Assembly: GCA_902581605.1 (NCBI GenBank)
Contig: CACHPE010000001.1
Location: 62,001-126,000 of the forward strand
Length of the DNA: 64,000 nucleotides
DNA from: an uncultured Pelagibacteraceae bacterium
Lineage (GTDB): Bacteria > Pseudomonadota > Alphaproteobacteria > Pelagibacterales > Pelagibacteraceae
Direction of reading: 5' to 3'
The number at the start of each line of letters is the position of its first letter. Position 1 is the first letter of the stretch. Made by a program: the position numbers and the translations under genes. The notes beneath the pieces are model-generated. The model was not told the origin of the DNA. It searched no databases and saw only the letters and a program-made list of their open reading frames with translations. Below, piece by piece: positions 42,341 to 50,970 of the stretch.

Positions 42341-42601
42341 ATGGATATAAATGAGTTAATTACAATTGTAAAAAAAAAATTATTAAATCAAATAAATATT
42401 GAGAGTATAAATATTGAGGATAAATCTTTTCTTCATAAAAATCATACAGGTAATCAAGAAGGAAAATATCATTTAAAAATAACTATTGTTTCTGAAGAAC
42501 TCAAAAAAATAAATAAAATTGAAAGTAATAAAAAAATTTATAAAATTTTAAATCAAGAATTAAAAGAATTTATTCACTCAATCCAAATCTTAATTAGTTA
42601 A
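42341..42601 (+). CDS. bolA: BolA-family protein
   Basis: 86 residues of BolA fold. The segment 'DKSFLHKNHTGNQEGKYHLKITIVS' includes the conserved His that in BolA partners binds a shared iron-sulphur cluster with monothiol glutaredoxins. BolA proteins act in iron-sulphur handling or transcription. Its start lies only 17 bp from the divergent J-domain start, and its end overlaps aroB by 12 bp. Confidence 0.87.
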   Translation: MDINELITIVKKKLLNQINIESINIEDKSFLHKNHTGNQEGKYHLKITIVSEELKKINKIESNKKIYKILNQELKEFIHSIQILIS

Positions 42602-43696
42602 AAATTTTTTCATAAATAAACCCACCTTTTTTTTGGAGTATTGTTTGTTGAAAATTGGCTTACCAATTTTTTTTAATAAAACTAAATTAATTTTTTCGGA
42701 ATTATTTTTTTTATCTTTGATCATAAAAGATAAAATCTTATTTAAATCATTTGTAGAAAAATATTTTTTTATAGAAGAAGGTAGACTGGAATTATCAATA
42801 TGATTTATAATTGAATTATGTTCACTTTTACTAAGCATGTTTTCTTTAAAACTGAAACTAAGTGCTGTCTTCATTCCAAGTATTACGGCTTCACCATGAT
42901 TCAGTTTATGGTTGTACCCTAACCCTGCCTCATAGGCGTGGGCAAATGTATGACCAAAATTTAAAACTTTTCTTAATGCTATTTCTCTCTCGTCTCTTTC
43001 AACTATTTTTTTTTTAATTTTACAACTTTCATAAATTGCTTTTTCAATAAATGGAGATGAGAGACTTAAAATCTTTTTAAGATTTTTGTTTAAGAAATTA
43101 AAAAATTTTTTATTATCAATTAATGAATGCTTCAGTATTTCTCCATATCCACAAATTATCTCTCTTTTCGATAAAGATTTGAGAAATTGAATATCCGAGA
43201 GAACCAATGATGGTTGATAAAAACTTCCTATTAAATTTTTACCATACTTAGAATTAACTCCAGTTTTTCCACCTATTGATGAATCAACTTGAGCTAAAAG
43301 AGTTGTTGGAATATTTGCAAACTTTAGGCCTCTTTTGAAAAGACTAGCTGCAAAACCACTTACATCACCTGTAATTCCTCCTCCTAAAGAAATTAAAACA
43401 TCATTTCTTGAAAAGTTTTTATTTAACAAAATTTCTAGAATTTTATTTACGCTTTTAATATTTTTATTTTTTTCATTTGCATTAAAAAACAACACAAAAA
43501 TACTTTTATTTTTAAAAGATTTTTTAATATTTGAGACAAATTTTTTTGGAACATTTTTATCAACAACAATTAAACATTTTTGAAAATCAATTGAATTTAA
43601 TTTAAAAATTTTTGATACACTAGAGGTTAAATTCGATCCAATAATTATAGGATAGTTTTCGGTTTTAGTTACAATATTTAATTTAGTTTGTTTCAT
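42590..43696 (-). CDS. aroB: 3-dehydroquinate synthase
   Basis: 368 residues. NAD-binding 'SLGGGITGDVSGFAAS', substrate loop 'RGLKFANIPTTLLAQVDSSI' and metal ligands in 'GHTFAHAYEAGLGYNHKLNH' mark AroB, which cyclises DAHP to 3-dehydroquinate in the shikimate route. It overlaps aroK by 14 bp. The aroK-aroB pairing is common across proteobacteria. Confidence 0.96.
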   Translation of the reverse strand: MKQTKLNIVTKTENYPIIIGSNLTSSVSKIFKLNSIDFQKCLIVVDKNVPKKFVSNIKKSFKNKSIFVLFFNANEKNKNIKSVNKILEILLNKNFSRNDVLISLGGGITGDVSGFAASLFKRGLKFANIPTTLLAQVDSSIGGKTGVNSKYGKNLIGSFYQPSLVLSDIQFLKSLSKREIICGYGEILKHSLIDNKKFFNFLNKNLKKILSLSSPFIEKAIYESCKIKKKIVERDEREIALRKVLNFGHTFAHAYEAGLGYNHKLNHGEAVILGMKTALSFSFKENMLSKSEHNSIINHIDNSSLPSSIKKYFSTNDLNKILSFMIKDKKNNSEKINLVLLKKIGKPIFNKQYSKKKVGLFMKKFLTN

Positions 43697-44195
43697 AAAT
43701 ATCTACAATTTTATTTACTATTTCACTTTTAGTAAGATTATCACAATTTATCTTATATAAAGCTTTAGAATAAACGTTAGATCGTTTTTTAATTAAATCA
43801 ATTAACTCAGTATCGGTTGCATTAATCGCTAATGGTCTTTTTTTACTGTTTTTAATTCTATTTAACAATGTTTTATCATCCCAATTTAGCCAAAAAGATA
43901 AATGATTTTTTAAAATTTCTTTCCTAATATTGTTATTTGTAAACGCTCCCCCACCAAGTGAAATCACAGTAGAGTTTAATTTTAGTTTTTTTAAAGTTTT
44001 TTGTTCCTCTACTTTTCTAAAATAATTCTCACCCTTAACTTCAAAGATTTTTTTTATTGTCATATTTAAATTTTTTTCAATTTCTTTATCAATATCTACA
44101 AAATTTAATTTTAATTTCTTAGCTACTAAGTATCCAATAGAGCTTTTACCAGAACCCATCATCCCCAAAAAAACTAGATTTTCTTTTGATTTCAT
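43683..44195 (-). CDS. aroK: Shikimate kinase
   Basis: 170 residues from the ATG at 44195. The P-loop 'GMMGSGKS' is at residues 11-18, shikimate-binding 'DIDKEIEKNLNMTIKKIF' follows, then 'SLGGGAF' and the lid 'RPLA'. It phosphorylates shikimate with ATP. The frame is open further upstream to 44258, but that would collide with the divergent small gene at 44253 and adds a non-family leader, so the later start is preferred. Confidence 0.94.
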   Translation of the reverse strand: MKSKENLVFLGMMGSGKSSIGYLVAKKLKLNFVDIDKEIEKNLNMTIKKIFEVKGENYFRKVEEQKTLKKLKLNSTVISLGGGAFTNNNIRKEILKNHLSFWLNWDDKTLLNRIKNSKKRPLAINATDTELIDLIKKRSNVYSKALYKINCDNLTKSEIVNKIVDIYETN

Positions 44196-44252
44196 AAGTT
44201 TCTTTATTGAAAAAACATAAATATGTCTTAATTTGAAATTATCTAAAAGTAT

Positions 44253-44435
44253 ATGCAATTCATTAAAAACACAAGTTCAGGCAAAGCAAGTATCATAGGA
44301 CTTGTGATTAAATCTATAATCGGATTAGGGGTTATTTTAGGTATTATTTTTTTTCTAAGTACAATTGATTTTCCTGCACCTAAAAAAGAAATTGAAAAAA
44401 TTATTCCAAATGAAAATTTTAAAATTGTTAAATAA
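44253..44435 (+). CDS. Small single-pass membrane protein, unrecognised
   Basis: 60 residues with one strong membrane helix (about residues 14-40, 'IIGLVIKSIIGLGVILGII') and a short Lys/Glu-rich tail containing 'FPAPKKEIEKIIPNENFKI'. I do not recognise a family. It is divergent from aroK (57-bp gap) and its 3' end overlaps the next gene by 26 bp, implying translational coupling to the secreted protein that follows. Confidence 0.65.
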   Translation: MQFIKNTSSGKASIIGLVIKSIIGLGVILGIIFFLSTIDFPAPKKEIEKIIPNENFKIVK

Positions 44436-46173
44436 GAAAATTCTTTTAATTAAATTAGTTTGTCTTATTTTTTTTACACCTGCGTTTGCAGAGGAGAAAC
44501 CGATTGATATTTGGAATATAGAAAAAAAAGATAATCAAGTTATTTCAGGAACAAATATTTCAAGTGAAAATTCTAACGGCACTACTCAGAATAGTGTTTA
44601 CGAACTGCAAACAAATAAACAAATAGATACTATTAAACTTGATAAAGAATTTTCATCAAAAGAAATTAAAATTGTTGGACTATATGATCCTAGTGAATAC
44701 GGTTTGAGTATGGATATGTGGTCAAATTCTGATGGAACCAAATTAAAAAATTTATTTCAGAATATTAATAAGTTTAATCTTTCAGAGGATGCATCTAATA
44801 TAATGCACATATCTTTATTAACCAACGCTTATTCTCCAACTCAAAATATTACTGAGAAAGAATTTATGAGCTTTAAATCTGATTGGTTAATAAAAGATGC
44901 AAACTTAGAATTAATAGAAGAATATTTAATTAAAAATCAAATAATAAATTTGCATCCAAATTTAGCAAGATATTTGGTAGATACTTATTTATCAGAATCA
45001 AACGTAAAAAAATCATGTGAAATTTTTTCTAAAAATTCTGAACCCATTCAAGATGAATATCTATCTAAATTTAATTTATATTGTTTAATCAATTATGGAA
45101 AAAATGAAGAAGCACAACTAATCTTAGATTTAAAAAAAGAGTTAGGTTTTGAAGATAGTTATTACGAAAATAAAATAAATTATTTATTTGGATATTTAGA
45201 TGAGGCAGATAAAGAAATATCAATAAATTCAATTTTAGATTTTCATTTAGCTCATAGAACTAACCCTGAGTTTTCATATGAACCAAGTGAAGATACACCT
45301 AAAATAATTTGGAAATATCTTTCAGCAGCTAATTTACTTTTTAAAATTCAAGATATAGAGATTACTGATGTAAAAAAAATTTATACAATAGAAAAAGCTG
45401 TTAATGATAAAAATTATTCTGAAGAAGAGTTATTCGAATTTTATAAAAAATTCCAATTTAATATTAATCAATTTTTAAACGCAAAAGAAGCTTACAAATC
45501 TTTATCTTCAATCGAGGGACGTGCTCTTTTATATCAAAGAACTCTTTTAACAGAAGAACCAAAAATCAAATTAGAATTTATAAAGATTTTAAAGGATCTA
45601 TTTATATCTGATGATATAGGCGATGCCTTTGATTTAGAATTAAAAAAATTTTTAGCTGAAATTGATGTTGAGGATGTTCCATCAAATTTTACAACATTTT
45701 ATAATAGTAATCTAAACAAGAAAGAGACAGCAGATAAAAAGATTAAATATAATAGTAAAATTTTACATCAATCAAAACTTATAAATTATTTCAATGGGGA
45801 CTATGCAAAATCTAAAATTGAAGAGGATCTAGATAAATTTTTAAAAAAAATTAAAAAAGATAAAAAATATTTTTTATCAAAAAAAGATATAATTTTTCTA
45901 GAGGCGCTTAAATCTGATGGAGTTGAAATTTCAAAAAAATATGATGGTCTTTATGATGTGAAGCAATCAGAAATGCCTGCTGATATTCAAACAATGATAG
46001 ATAATAATGAGATTGGTGCCGCATTGTTGAGAATAATTGAGGTAATTGGACCTGATAAAATTGAAAATATTGATGAAGATACAGTTTATTTTATTATCAA
46101 TACTTTAAATCAATTAAATGTTGATTTAATTAGAAACAAATTATTGCTAAAAGTTCTTCCTTTAAAAGTATAA
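44410..46173 (+). CDS. Secreted protein of unknown function
   Basis: 587 residues from the ATG at 44410 (an earlier ATG at 44365 is in frame but would add a basic leader and spoil the signal peptide). Residues 1 to about 25 are a signal peptide, 'LIKLVCLIFFTPAFAEE', with likely cleavage after AFA. The mature part is acidic, helical and Lys/Asp-rich, with 'NLARYLVDTYLSESNVKK' and similar helix pairs suggestive of tetratricopeptide-like repeats, but no repeat is certain. It overlaps the membrane microprotein upstream and lies 21 bp before def. The product is probably periplasmic; its function is unknown. Confidence 0.8.
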   Translation: MKILKLLNKKILLIKLVCLIFFTPAFAEEKPIDIWNIEKKDNQVISGTNISSENSNGTTQNSVYELQTNKQIDTIKLDKEFSSKEIKIVGLYDPSEYGLSMDMWSNSDGTKLKNLFQNINKFNLSEDASNIMHISLLTNAYSPTQNITEKEFMSFKSDWLIKDANLELIEEYLIKNQIINLHPNLARYLVDTYLSESNVKKSCEIFSKNSEPIQDEYLSKFNLYCLINYGKNEEAQLILDLKKELGFEDSYYENKINYLFGYLDEADKEISINSILDFHLAHRTNPEFSYEPSEDTPKIIWKYLSAANLLFKIQDIEITDVKKIYTIEKAVNDKNYSEEELFEFYKKFQFNINQFLNAKEAYKSLSSIEGRALLYQRTLLTEEPKIKLEFIKILKDLFISDDIGDAFDLELKKFLAEIDVEDVPSNFTTFYNSNLNKKETADKKIKYNSKILHQSKLINYFNGDYAKSKIEEDLDKFLKKIKKDKKYFLSKKDIIFLEALKSDGVEISKKYDGLYDVKQSEMPADIQTMIDNNEIGAALLRIIEVIGPDKIENIDEDTVYFIINTLNQLNVDLIRNKLLLKVLPLKV

Positions 46174-46194
46174 AAATTATAATAAAATCAAGTT

Positions 46195-46713
46195 ATGGCT
46201 ATCAGAACTATAATAACAGAACCTAATAAATTACTTAGGCAAATATCTAAACCAGTAAATTGTGTTGGTAAAGAAGAGCAAAAATTGATGGATGATATGC
46301 TAGAGACAATGTATGACGCAAACGGAATTGGTCTAGCAGCGATACAAGTTGGTGTACCAAAGAGAATTATTGTAATGGATATAAGTAAAAATGAGAGTAA
46401 AAAAGAGCCAAGATATTTCGTAAATCCGGTTATCAAAAATAAAGATCCAGAAAAAGCAACTTATGAGGAAGGATGTCTTTCTGTGCCTAATCAGTTTGCA
46501 GAAATTGATAGACCTAGTAAGTGTGAAGTAGAATATCTTGATTATGATGGAGAAAAGAAATTGCTAAAGGCCGATGGTCTTCTGGCAACATGTATTCAGC
46601 ACGAGATGGACCATTTAGAGGGAATCCTATTTATTGATTATCTTTCAAAATTAAAAAGGTCAATGATAATTAAAAAATTATCAAAATTAAAATCTACTTC
46701 TGTAGAAGCTTAA
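46195..46713 (+). CDS. def: Peptide deformylase
   Basis: 172 residues with all three deformylase motifs: 'NGIGLAAIQVG' (residues 43-53), 'EEGCLSVP' with metal ligand Cys94, and 'QHEMDHLEG' with metal ligands His136 and His140 and catalytic Glu137. It removes the N-formyl group from nascent proteins. It is followed by fmt after 3 bp, the usual def-fmt pair. Confidence 0.97.
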   Translation: MAIRTIITEPNKLLRQISKPVNCVGKEEQKLMDDMLETMYDANGIGLAAIQVGVPKRIIVMDISKNESKKEPRYFVNPVIKNKDPEKATYEEGCLSVPNQFAEIDRPSKCEVEYLDYDGEKKLLKADGLLATCIQHEMDHLEGILFIDYLSKLKRSMIIKKLSKLKSTSVEA

Positions 46714-46716
46714 TCA

Positions 46717-47640
46717 ATGCTAAAAAAAATAGTTTTTATGGGTACTCCCATGTTCGCTGTTCCGATTTTAAAATCACTTTATCAAAATGGATATCCTATT
46801 TCTTGTGTTTATACACAACCACCTCAAAAATCTAAAAGAGGTCAAAAAATTAACAAGTCACCAATTCAATTAATTTCAGAAACTTTAAATATAGAATTTA
46901 GAACACCAAATTCATTAAAAGAAAATTTAGATGAATTAGAATATTTTAAATCTTTAGAAGCAGATTTGGCAATAGTTGTTGCATATGGTCAAATTATACC
47001 AAAGTCATATTTAAATTTAACTAAAAAAGGATTTATTAATATACATGCATCTATTCTTCCAAAATGGAGAGGCGCCGCTCCTATTCAAAGATCAATTATG
47101 AATTTAGATAAAGAGACAGGAATTAGTATTATGAAAATAGGTGAGGAACTAGATACAGGACCGGTATGCAATGTTTATAAAATTAATATAGAAAATAATT
47201 TAAATGCTGAAGATATTAATGAAAAGCTATCAAGTTTGGCTGCAGAGAAAATTTTAGATAATATAGATGATATATATGAGGATAAAGCAAACTTTATAGA
47301 ACAAGATCACTCATCAGCTACATACGCATCAAAAATTCAAAAATTAGAGGGGCAGATTAATTGGAAAGAAGATGCTAGAATTATAATTGGTAAAATAAAT
47401 GGACTTTATCCAGTTCCAGGTGCTTATTTCATGTTTAACGGTGAGAGATATAAAATATTAAAAGCAGAAATTGGACAAGCACAAGGAAAACCAGGTGAGG
47501 TTTTATCTGAACATTTTGAAATTTCATGTGGAGATAAAAAATCAATAAAAATTAAAGAAATACAAAGACAAGGAAAAAAGCCTCAAAGTATTGGAGAATT
47601 TGTTTTAGGAACACAAATTAAAAAGGGTTCATTTTTATAA
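46717..47640 (+). CDS. fmt: Methionyl-tRNA formyltransferase
   Basis: 307 residues: formyltransferase domain with 'MGTPMFAVPILKSL' and the catalytic 'NIHASILPKWRGAAPIQRS', then the C-terminal tRNA-binding domain. It formylates Met-tRNAfMet, the step reversed later by Def upstream. Its TAA overlaps the truA ATG by one base. Confidence 0.96.
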   Translation: MLKKIVFMGTPMFAVPILKSLYQNGYPISCVYTQPPQKSKRGQKINKSPIQLISETLNIEFRTPNSLKENLDELEYFKSLEADLAIVVAYGQIIPKSYLNLTKKGFINIHASILPKWRGAAPIQRSIMNLDKETGISIMKIGEELDTGPVCNVYKINIENNLNAEDINEKLSSLAAEKILDNIDDIYEDKANFIEQDHSSATYASKIQKLEGQINWKEDARIIIGKINGLYPVPGAYFMFNGERYKILKAEIGQAQGKPGEVLSEHFEISCGDKKSIKIKEIQRQGKKPQSIGEFVLGTQIKKGSFL

Positions 47641-48380
47641 TGAATAGATACCAAATATTTATTGAGTATGTAGGAACAAATTTTAGAGGATGGCAAATTC
47701 AAAAAAAGGGCCCAACAATTCAAGGATTAATTCAAGAAAAATTATCAAAATTATTAAAAGAAAAAATTGTTTTACATGGTCAAGGAAGAACTGATGCAGG
47801 GGTTCACGCATTTGAGCAATCTGCACACTTTGATTGCAAAAATAAAATAGAAGATAAAATTAAATTTTTAAAATCTATTAATCATTTTTTAAATTTAACA
47901 GATATTGCAATTAAAAATATTAAAAAAAGAAATAATAAATTTCATGCTAGATTTTCAGCAAAACAAAGAATTTATAAATACTTTATTTTTAATCAAATAA
48001 GCCAACCAATAATTGAAAAAAACAGAGCATGGCATGTTCGTAGGCCTTTAAATTTAGAATTAATGAAAAAGGGTGCAAAAAAGTTACTAGGAACTAATGA
48101 TTATTCAACTTTTAGATCTTCAAGCTGTCACGCGAAAAGTCCAATTAAAACTATTAAATTAATTAAAATTAAATCATCAAAAAATAAAATTGAATTTCAA
48201 TTCAGTTCTCAATCATTTTTACAACATCAGGTTAGATCTATGGTTGGTTGTTTAAAATACTTGGGAGAAAAGAAATGGGATTTGAAAACTTTTGAAAAGA
48301 GATTTAAGTCAAAAAAAAGAACACTGTGTGCTCCTCCAGCACCACCAAGTGGTTTATTTTTATTTAGAGTTCTTTATTAA
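47640..48380 (+). CDS. truA: tRNA pseudouridine(38-40) synthase TruA
   Basis: 246 residues. The catalytic Asp is in 'HGQGRTDAGVHAFEQ', and 'FLQHQVRSMVGCLKYLG' with the C-terminal 'PPAPPSGLFL' are TruA signatures. It makes pseudouridine at anticodon-arm positions 38-40. In many alphaproteobacteria truA sits next to dapE; here the convergent SET and HDAC genes lie between them, and truA overlaps the SET gene end by 21 bp. Confidence 0.96.
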   Translation: MNRYQIFIEYVGTNFRGWQIQKKGPTIQGLIQEKLSKLLKEKIVLHGQGRTDAGVHAFEQSAHFDCKNKIEDKIKFLKSINHFLNLTDIAIKNIKKRNNKFHARFSAKQRIYKYFIFNQISQPIIEKNRAWHVRRPLNLELMKKGAKKLLGTNDYSTFRSSSCHAKSPIKTIKLIKIKSSKNKIEFQFSSQSFLQHQVRSMVGCLKYLGEKKWDLKTFEKRFKSKKRTLCAPPAPPSGLFLFRVLY

Positions 48381-48851
48381 TTTTTTTTTATTGCTCATAG
48401 CAAACTTTTTATTTATTCGCCATCTAGACTCAGCTCTTACAATATACCCACAACAGTTTTTAGATTTACATTTACAAGGAAATTGTTTGTAGTTTTCATC
48501 ATAACTAAATCCATAATCACAGGTAAATTCCTCACCTTTCTTAATGTCTTTGATTGCTTTAACCCAAATTTTCAATCCCTTTCCATCGTAATCACAATTG
48601 TTGTCACAAGAATGATTAATTAAACCTGCGGTATTCCATGGAAAATCTCCATCTAGATCGTATCTTTTATTTATTGTAAACAAATATATTGGTTTACTAT
48701 TATCGTACTTATCAGAATCTTGTGTTTGTTTTTTTGTTATAAGTTTTCCAACATAATCAATTATTTTGGTTCCCTCTTTAATGTCACAAGTTGCATAAAG
48801 TCCCCTTCCTTTATTATCAATACCAGATTTTTTTATTTTATATAACTTCAT
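48360..48851 (-). CDS. SET-domain protein (putative lysine methyltransferase)
   Basis: 163 residues. The fold order is that of a minimal SET domain: 'GRGLYATCDIKEGTKIIDYVG', then the AdoMet-binding 'GLINHSCDNNCDY' (NHSC knot), then 'KKGEEFTCDYGFSYDE' with the catalytic Tyr, and a post-SET zinc motif 'CKCKSKNCCGYI'. SET enzymes methylate lysines, classically on histones in eukaryotes and on ribosomal or other proteins elsewhere. The target here is unknown. It lies 33 bp after the HDAC-like gene on the same strand. Confidence 0.88.
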   Translation of the reverse strand: MKLYKIKKSGIDNKGRGLYATCDIKEGTKIIDYVGKLITKKQTQDSDKYDNSKPIYLFTINKRYDLDGDFPWNTAGLINHSCDNNCDYDGKGLKIWVKAIKDIKKGEEFTCDYGFSYDENYKQFPCKCKSKNCCGYIVRAESRWRINKKFAMSNKKKLIKNSK

Positions 48852-48884
48852 GAAATTTTTTATTTAGAGTTTTCTTAAGAATTA

Positions 48885-49814
48885 TCAATTAAATTCTAAA
48901 AGAGCATCAACGTGTCTTTTAGTGCTATCTCGAAGTGCATTAAGGTCATAACCGCCCTCTAAAATTGAAACAACTTTTCCATTACAAAACTTTTTAGAAG
49001 TCTCTAATACTCTTTTAGTAATTGTAAAATAATCCTCTGTTTTTAAATTAAATTGAGCAAGAGGGTCATCCTCATGGGCATCAAAACCAGCACTAATCAA
49101 TATAAATTCTGGATTAAACTCCTCTAATTTTTTCAATACACGGTCAAATACGTTTAAATATTCTTCTGAACTTATGCCAGCTGGCAAAGGTATATTTAAG
49201 ATATTATTAAATTTACCTCTTTCTTGTTCTGAACCAGTTCCTGGGTAGTAGGGATATTGGTGAGTTGATATAAAAAGAACATTTTCATTTTCATAAAAAA
49301 TATCTTGTGTTCCATTACCATGATGAACGTCAAAATCCACTATAGCAACTTTTTTATATTTATATTTTTTTAATAAATAATTTGCACCAATGCTCACTGA
49401 ATTTAAAATGCAAAAACCAGCAGCCTTATTTTGTGAGCTATGATGCCCAGGAGGTCGTACACCACAAAATGCATTTCTAAACTCTTTTTTTTCCACCCCA
49501 TCAATTGCAGTAATTATTGATCCAACTGCATCGAAGGTTGCATCTTTGCTTCCAGGTGAAATGATTGTATCACCATCAAGTGAAGAAAAACCTTTTTTCG
49601 GGAAAGAACTTTTTACTAAATTTAAATAATTATTTTCATGTGTGGTTAGTAGAATATCATCTGAAACTTTAGATGGTTTCTTCCATATAAGATTTTTATT
49701 ATTAAGTTTTTTAAAATTTTCTATTATGACTGATACCCTTGCTATTTGTTCTGGATGCCCGGGACCTGTATCATGATTTTGAGATGTATCTGATATAATT
49801 AAGCCAGTTTTCAC
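48885..49814 (-). CDS. HDAC-superfamily deacetylase
   Basis: 309 residues, class II histone deacetylase / acetylpolyamine amidohydrolase-like. Metal and catalytic motifs are intact: 'RPPGHHSS' (His-His pair), 'DFDVHHGNGTQDIFY' (Zn ligands) and 'SAGFDAHEDDPL' (Zn Asp). The opening 'GPGHPEQIARV' is typical of bacterial members. Substrates may be acetyl-lysine, acetylpolyamines or other amides. It overlaps dapE by 4 bp, so it is co-transcribed with the lysine-biosynthesis genes, and the SET gene follows. Confidence 0.9.
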   Translation of the reverse strand: MKTGLIISDTSQNHDTGPGHPEQIARVSVIIENFKKLNNKNLIWKKPSKVSDDILLTTHENNYLNLVKSSFPKKGFSSLDGDTIISPGSKDATFDAVGSIITAIDGVEKKEFRNAFCGVRPPGHHSSQNKAAGFCILNSVSIGANYLLKKYKYKKVAIVDFDVHHGNGTQDIFYENENVLFISTHQYPYYPGTGSEQERGKFNNILNIPLPAGISSEEYLNVFDRVLKKLEEFNPEFILISAGFDAHEDDPLAQFNLKTEDYFTITKRVLETSKKFCNGKVVSILEGGYDLNALRDSTKRHVDALLEFN

Positions 49815-50968
49815 TTAAAGTAATTATCTAAGATTTTAGAATAAATTAAAGTTAATTTTTTTAAATCAGATAATGACACACATTCTCCTACCTTATGCAT
49901 AGTTTTTCCCACTAATCCAAATTCTAAACATGGAGCTATTTTTCTTATGAATCTAGCATCTGACGTACCACCAGTTGTCGATAGTTTTGGTTTAATTTTA
50001 GTAATTTTCCTAATTGTATCTTGTATCATAAATGTGGTTTTGTTAGGCTTAGTTAGAAAAGCCTCACCAGAAACACTATATTCGATTTTATATTTTGATT
50101 TATTTTTATTACAAATTTTTTTAATTATTTTATTAATTTTATTCTTTAATTTGTAAGATGTGTGTTTGTTATTAAATCTAATATTAAAGGATGCACTAGC
50201 TAATCCTGGAATTACATTATCAGCTAAATTATCAATGTTAATTTTTGTTATTTCTAAATTTGTAGGTTGAAAATCTTTTGTTCCTTTATCAAATTTAACT
50301 TCTTTTAAATTTTTGAGTATTTGGACTAAAGCTGTTGACGGATTGTTCGCTCTATTTGGGTAAGCGACATGACCCTGAATTCCAATGACAGATAATTTTC
50401 CAGTCATACTACCTCTACGACCAATTTTTATCATCTCTCCTAATTTATTTGGATTGGTAGGCTCGCCTACCAAGCAAAAATCTATCTTTTCTTTTTTTTT
50501 TCTTAAATATTCTACAACTTTTTTTGTTCCATTAATTGCAATTCCTTCTTCATCTCCAGTAATTAGAAGACTAATTGACCCATCAAATTTTTTTTTTTTC
50601 TCAGAAAAGTCACCTACCGCAGTAACAAATGCGGCTATCGAGCTTTTCATATCATTTGCACCTCTGCCAATTAAGTATCCTTTCTTAACAGCAGGTTTGA
50701 ATGGATTAACAATCCAATCATTAAAATTACCAGGTGGCACTACATCTAAATGGCCTGCATAACAAAAATTTGGACTTGTGTTACCAAGTCTTGCATAGAG
50801 ATTCTTTACAGGATAACTATTTTTATCTTTGAACTCGAGTATTTTAGTTTTAAAGCCAAGTTTTTTTAATTTTTTTTCAAAAAATTTAATTACACCTGCA
50901 TCAGTTTCTGTAACAGATGGAAACCTTATCAGCTCTTTAGCTAATTGCAGTTCATTAATTTTTTGCAT
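49811..50968 (-). CDS. dapE: Succinyl-diaminopimelate desuccinylase
   Basis: 385 residues of M20 metallopeptidase type with zinc ligands in 'YAGHLDVVPPG', 'GRGANDMKSSIAAFV' and 'ITGDEEG', followed by 'LVGEPTNPNKLGEMIKIGRR'. It removes succinate from N-succinyl-LL-diaminopimelate, giving DAP for lysine and peptidoglycan. It follows dapD by 2 bp; together they hold the succinylase branch steps. Confidence 0.96.
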   Translation of the reverse strand: MQKINELQLAKELIRFPSVTETDAGVIKFFEKKLKKLGFKTKILEFKDKNSYPVKNLYARLGNTSPNFCYAGHLDVVPPGNFNDWIVNPFKPAVKKGYLIGRGANDMKSSIAAFVTAVGDFSEKKKKFDGSISLLITGDEEGIAINGTKKVVEYLRKKKEKIDFCLVGEPTNPNKLGEMIKIGRRGSMTGKLSVIGIQGHVAYPNRANNPSTALVQILKNLKEVKFDKGTKDFQPTNLEITKINIDNLADNVIPGLASASFNIRFNNKHTSYKLKNKINKIIKKICNKNKSKYKIEYSVSGEAFLTKPNKTTFMIQDTIRKITKIKPKLSTTGGTSDARFIRKIAPCLEFGLVGKTMHKVGECVSLSDLKKLTLIYSKILDNYFK

Positions 50969-50970
50969 TT

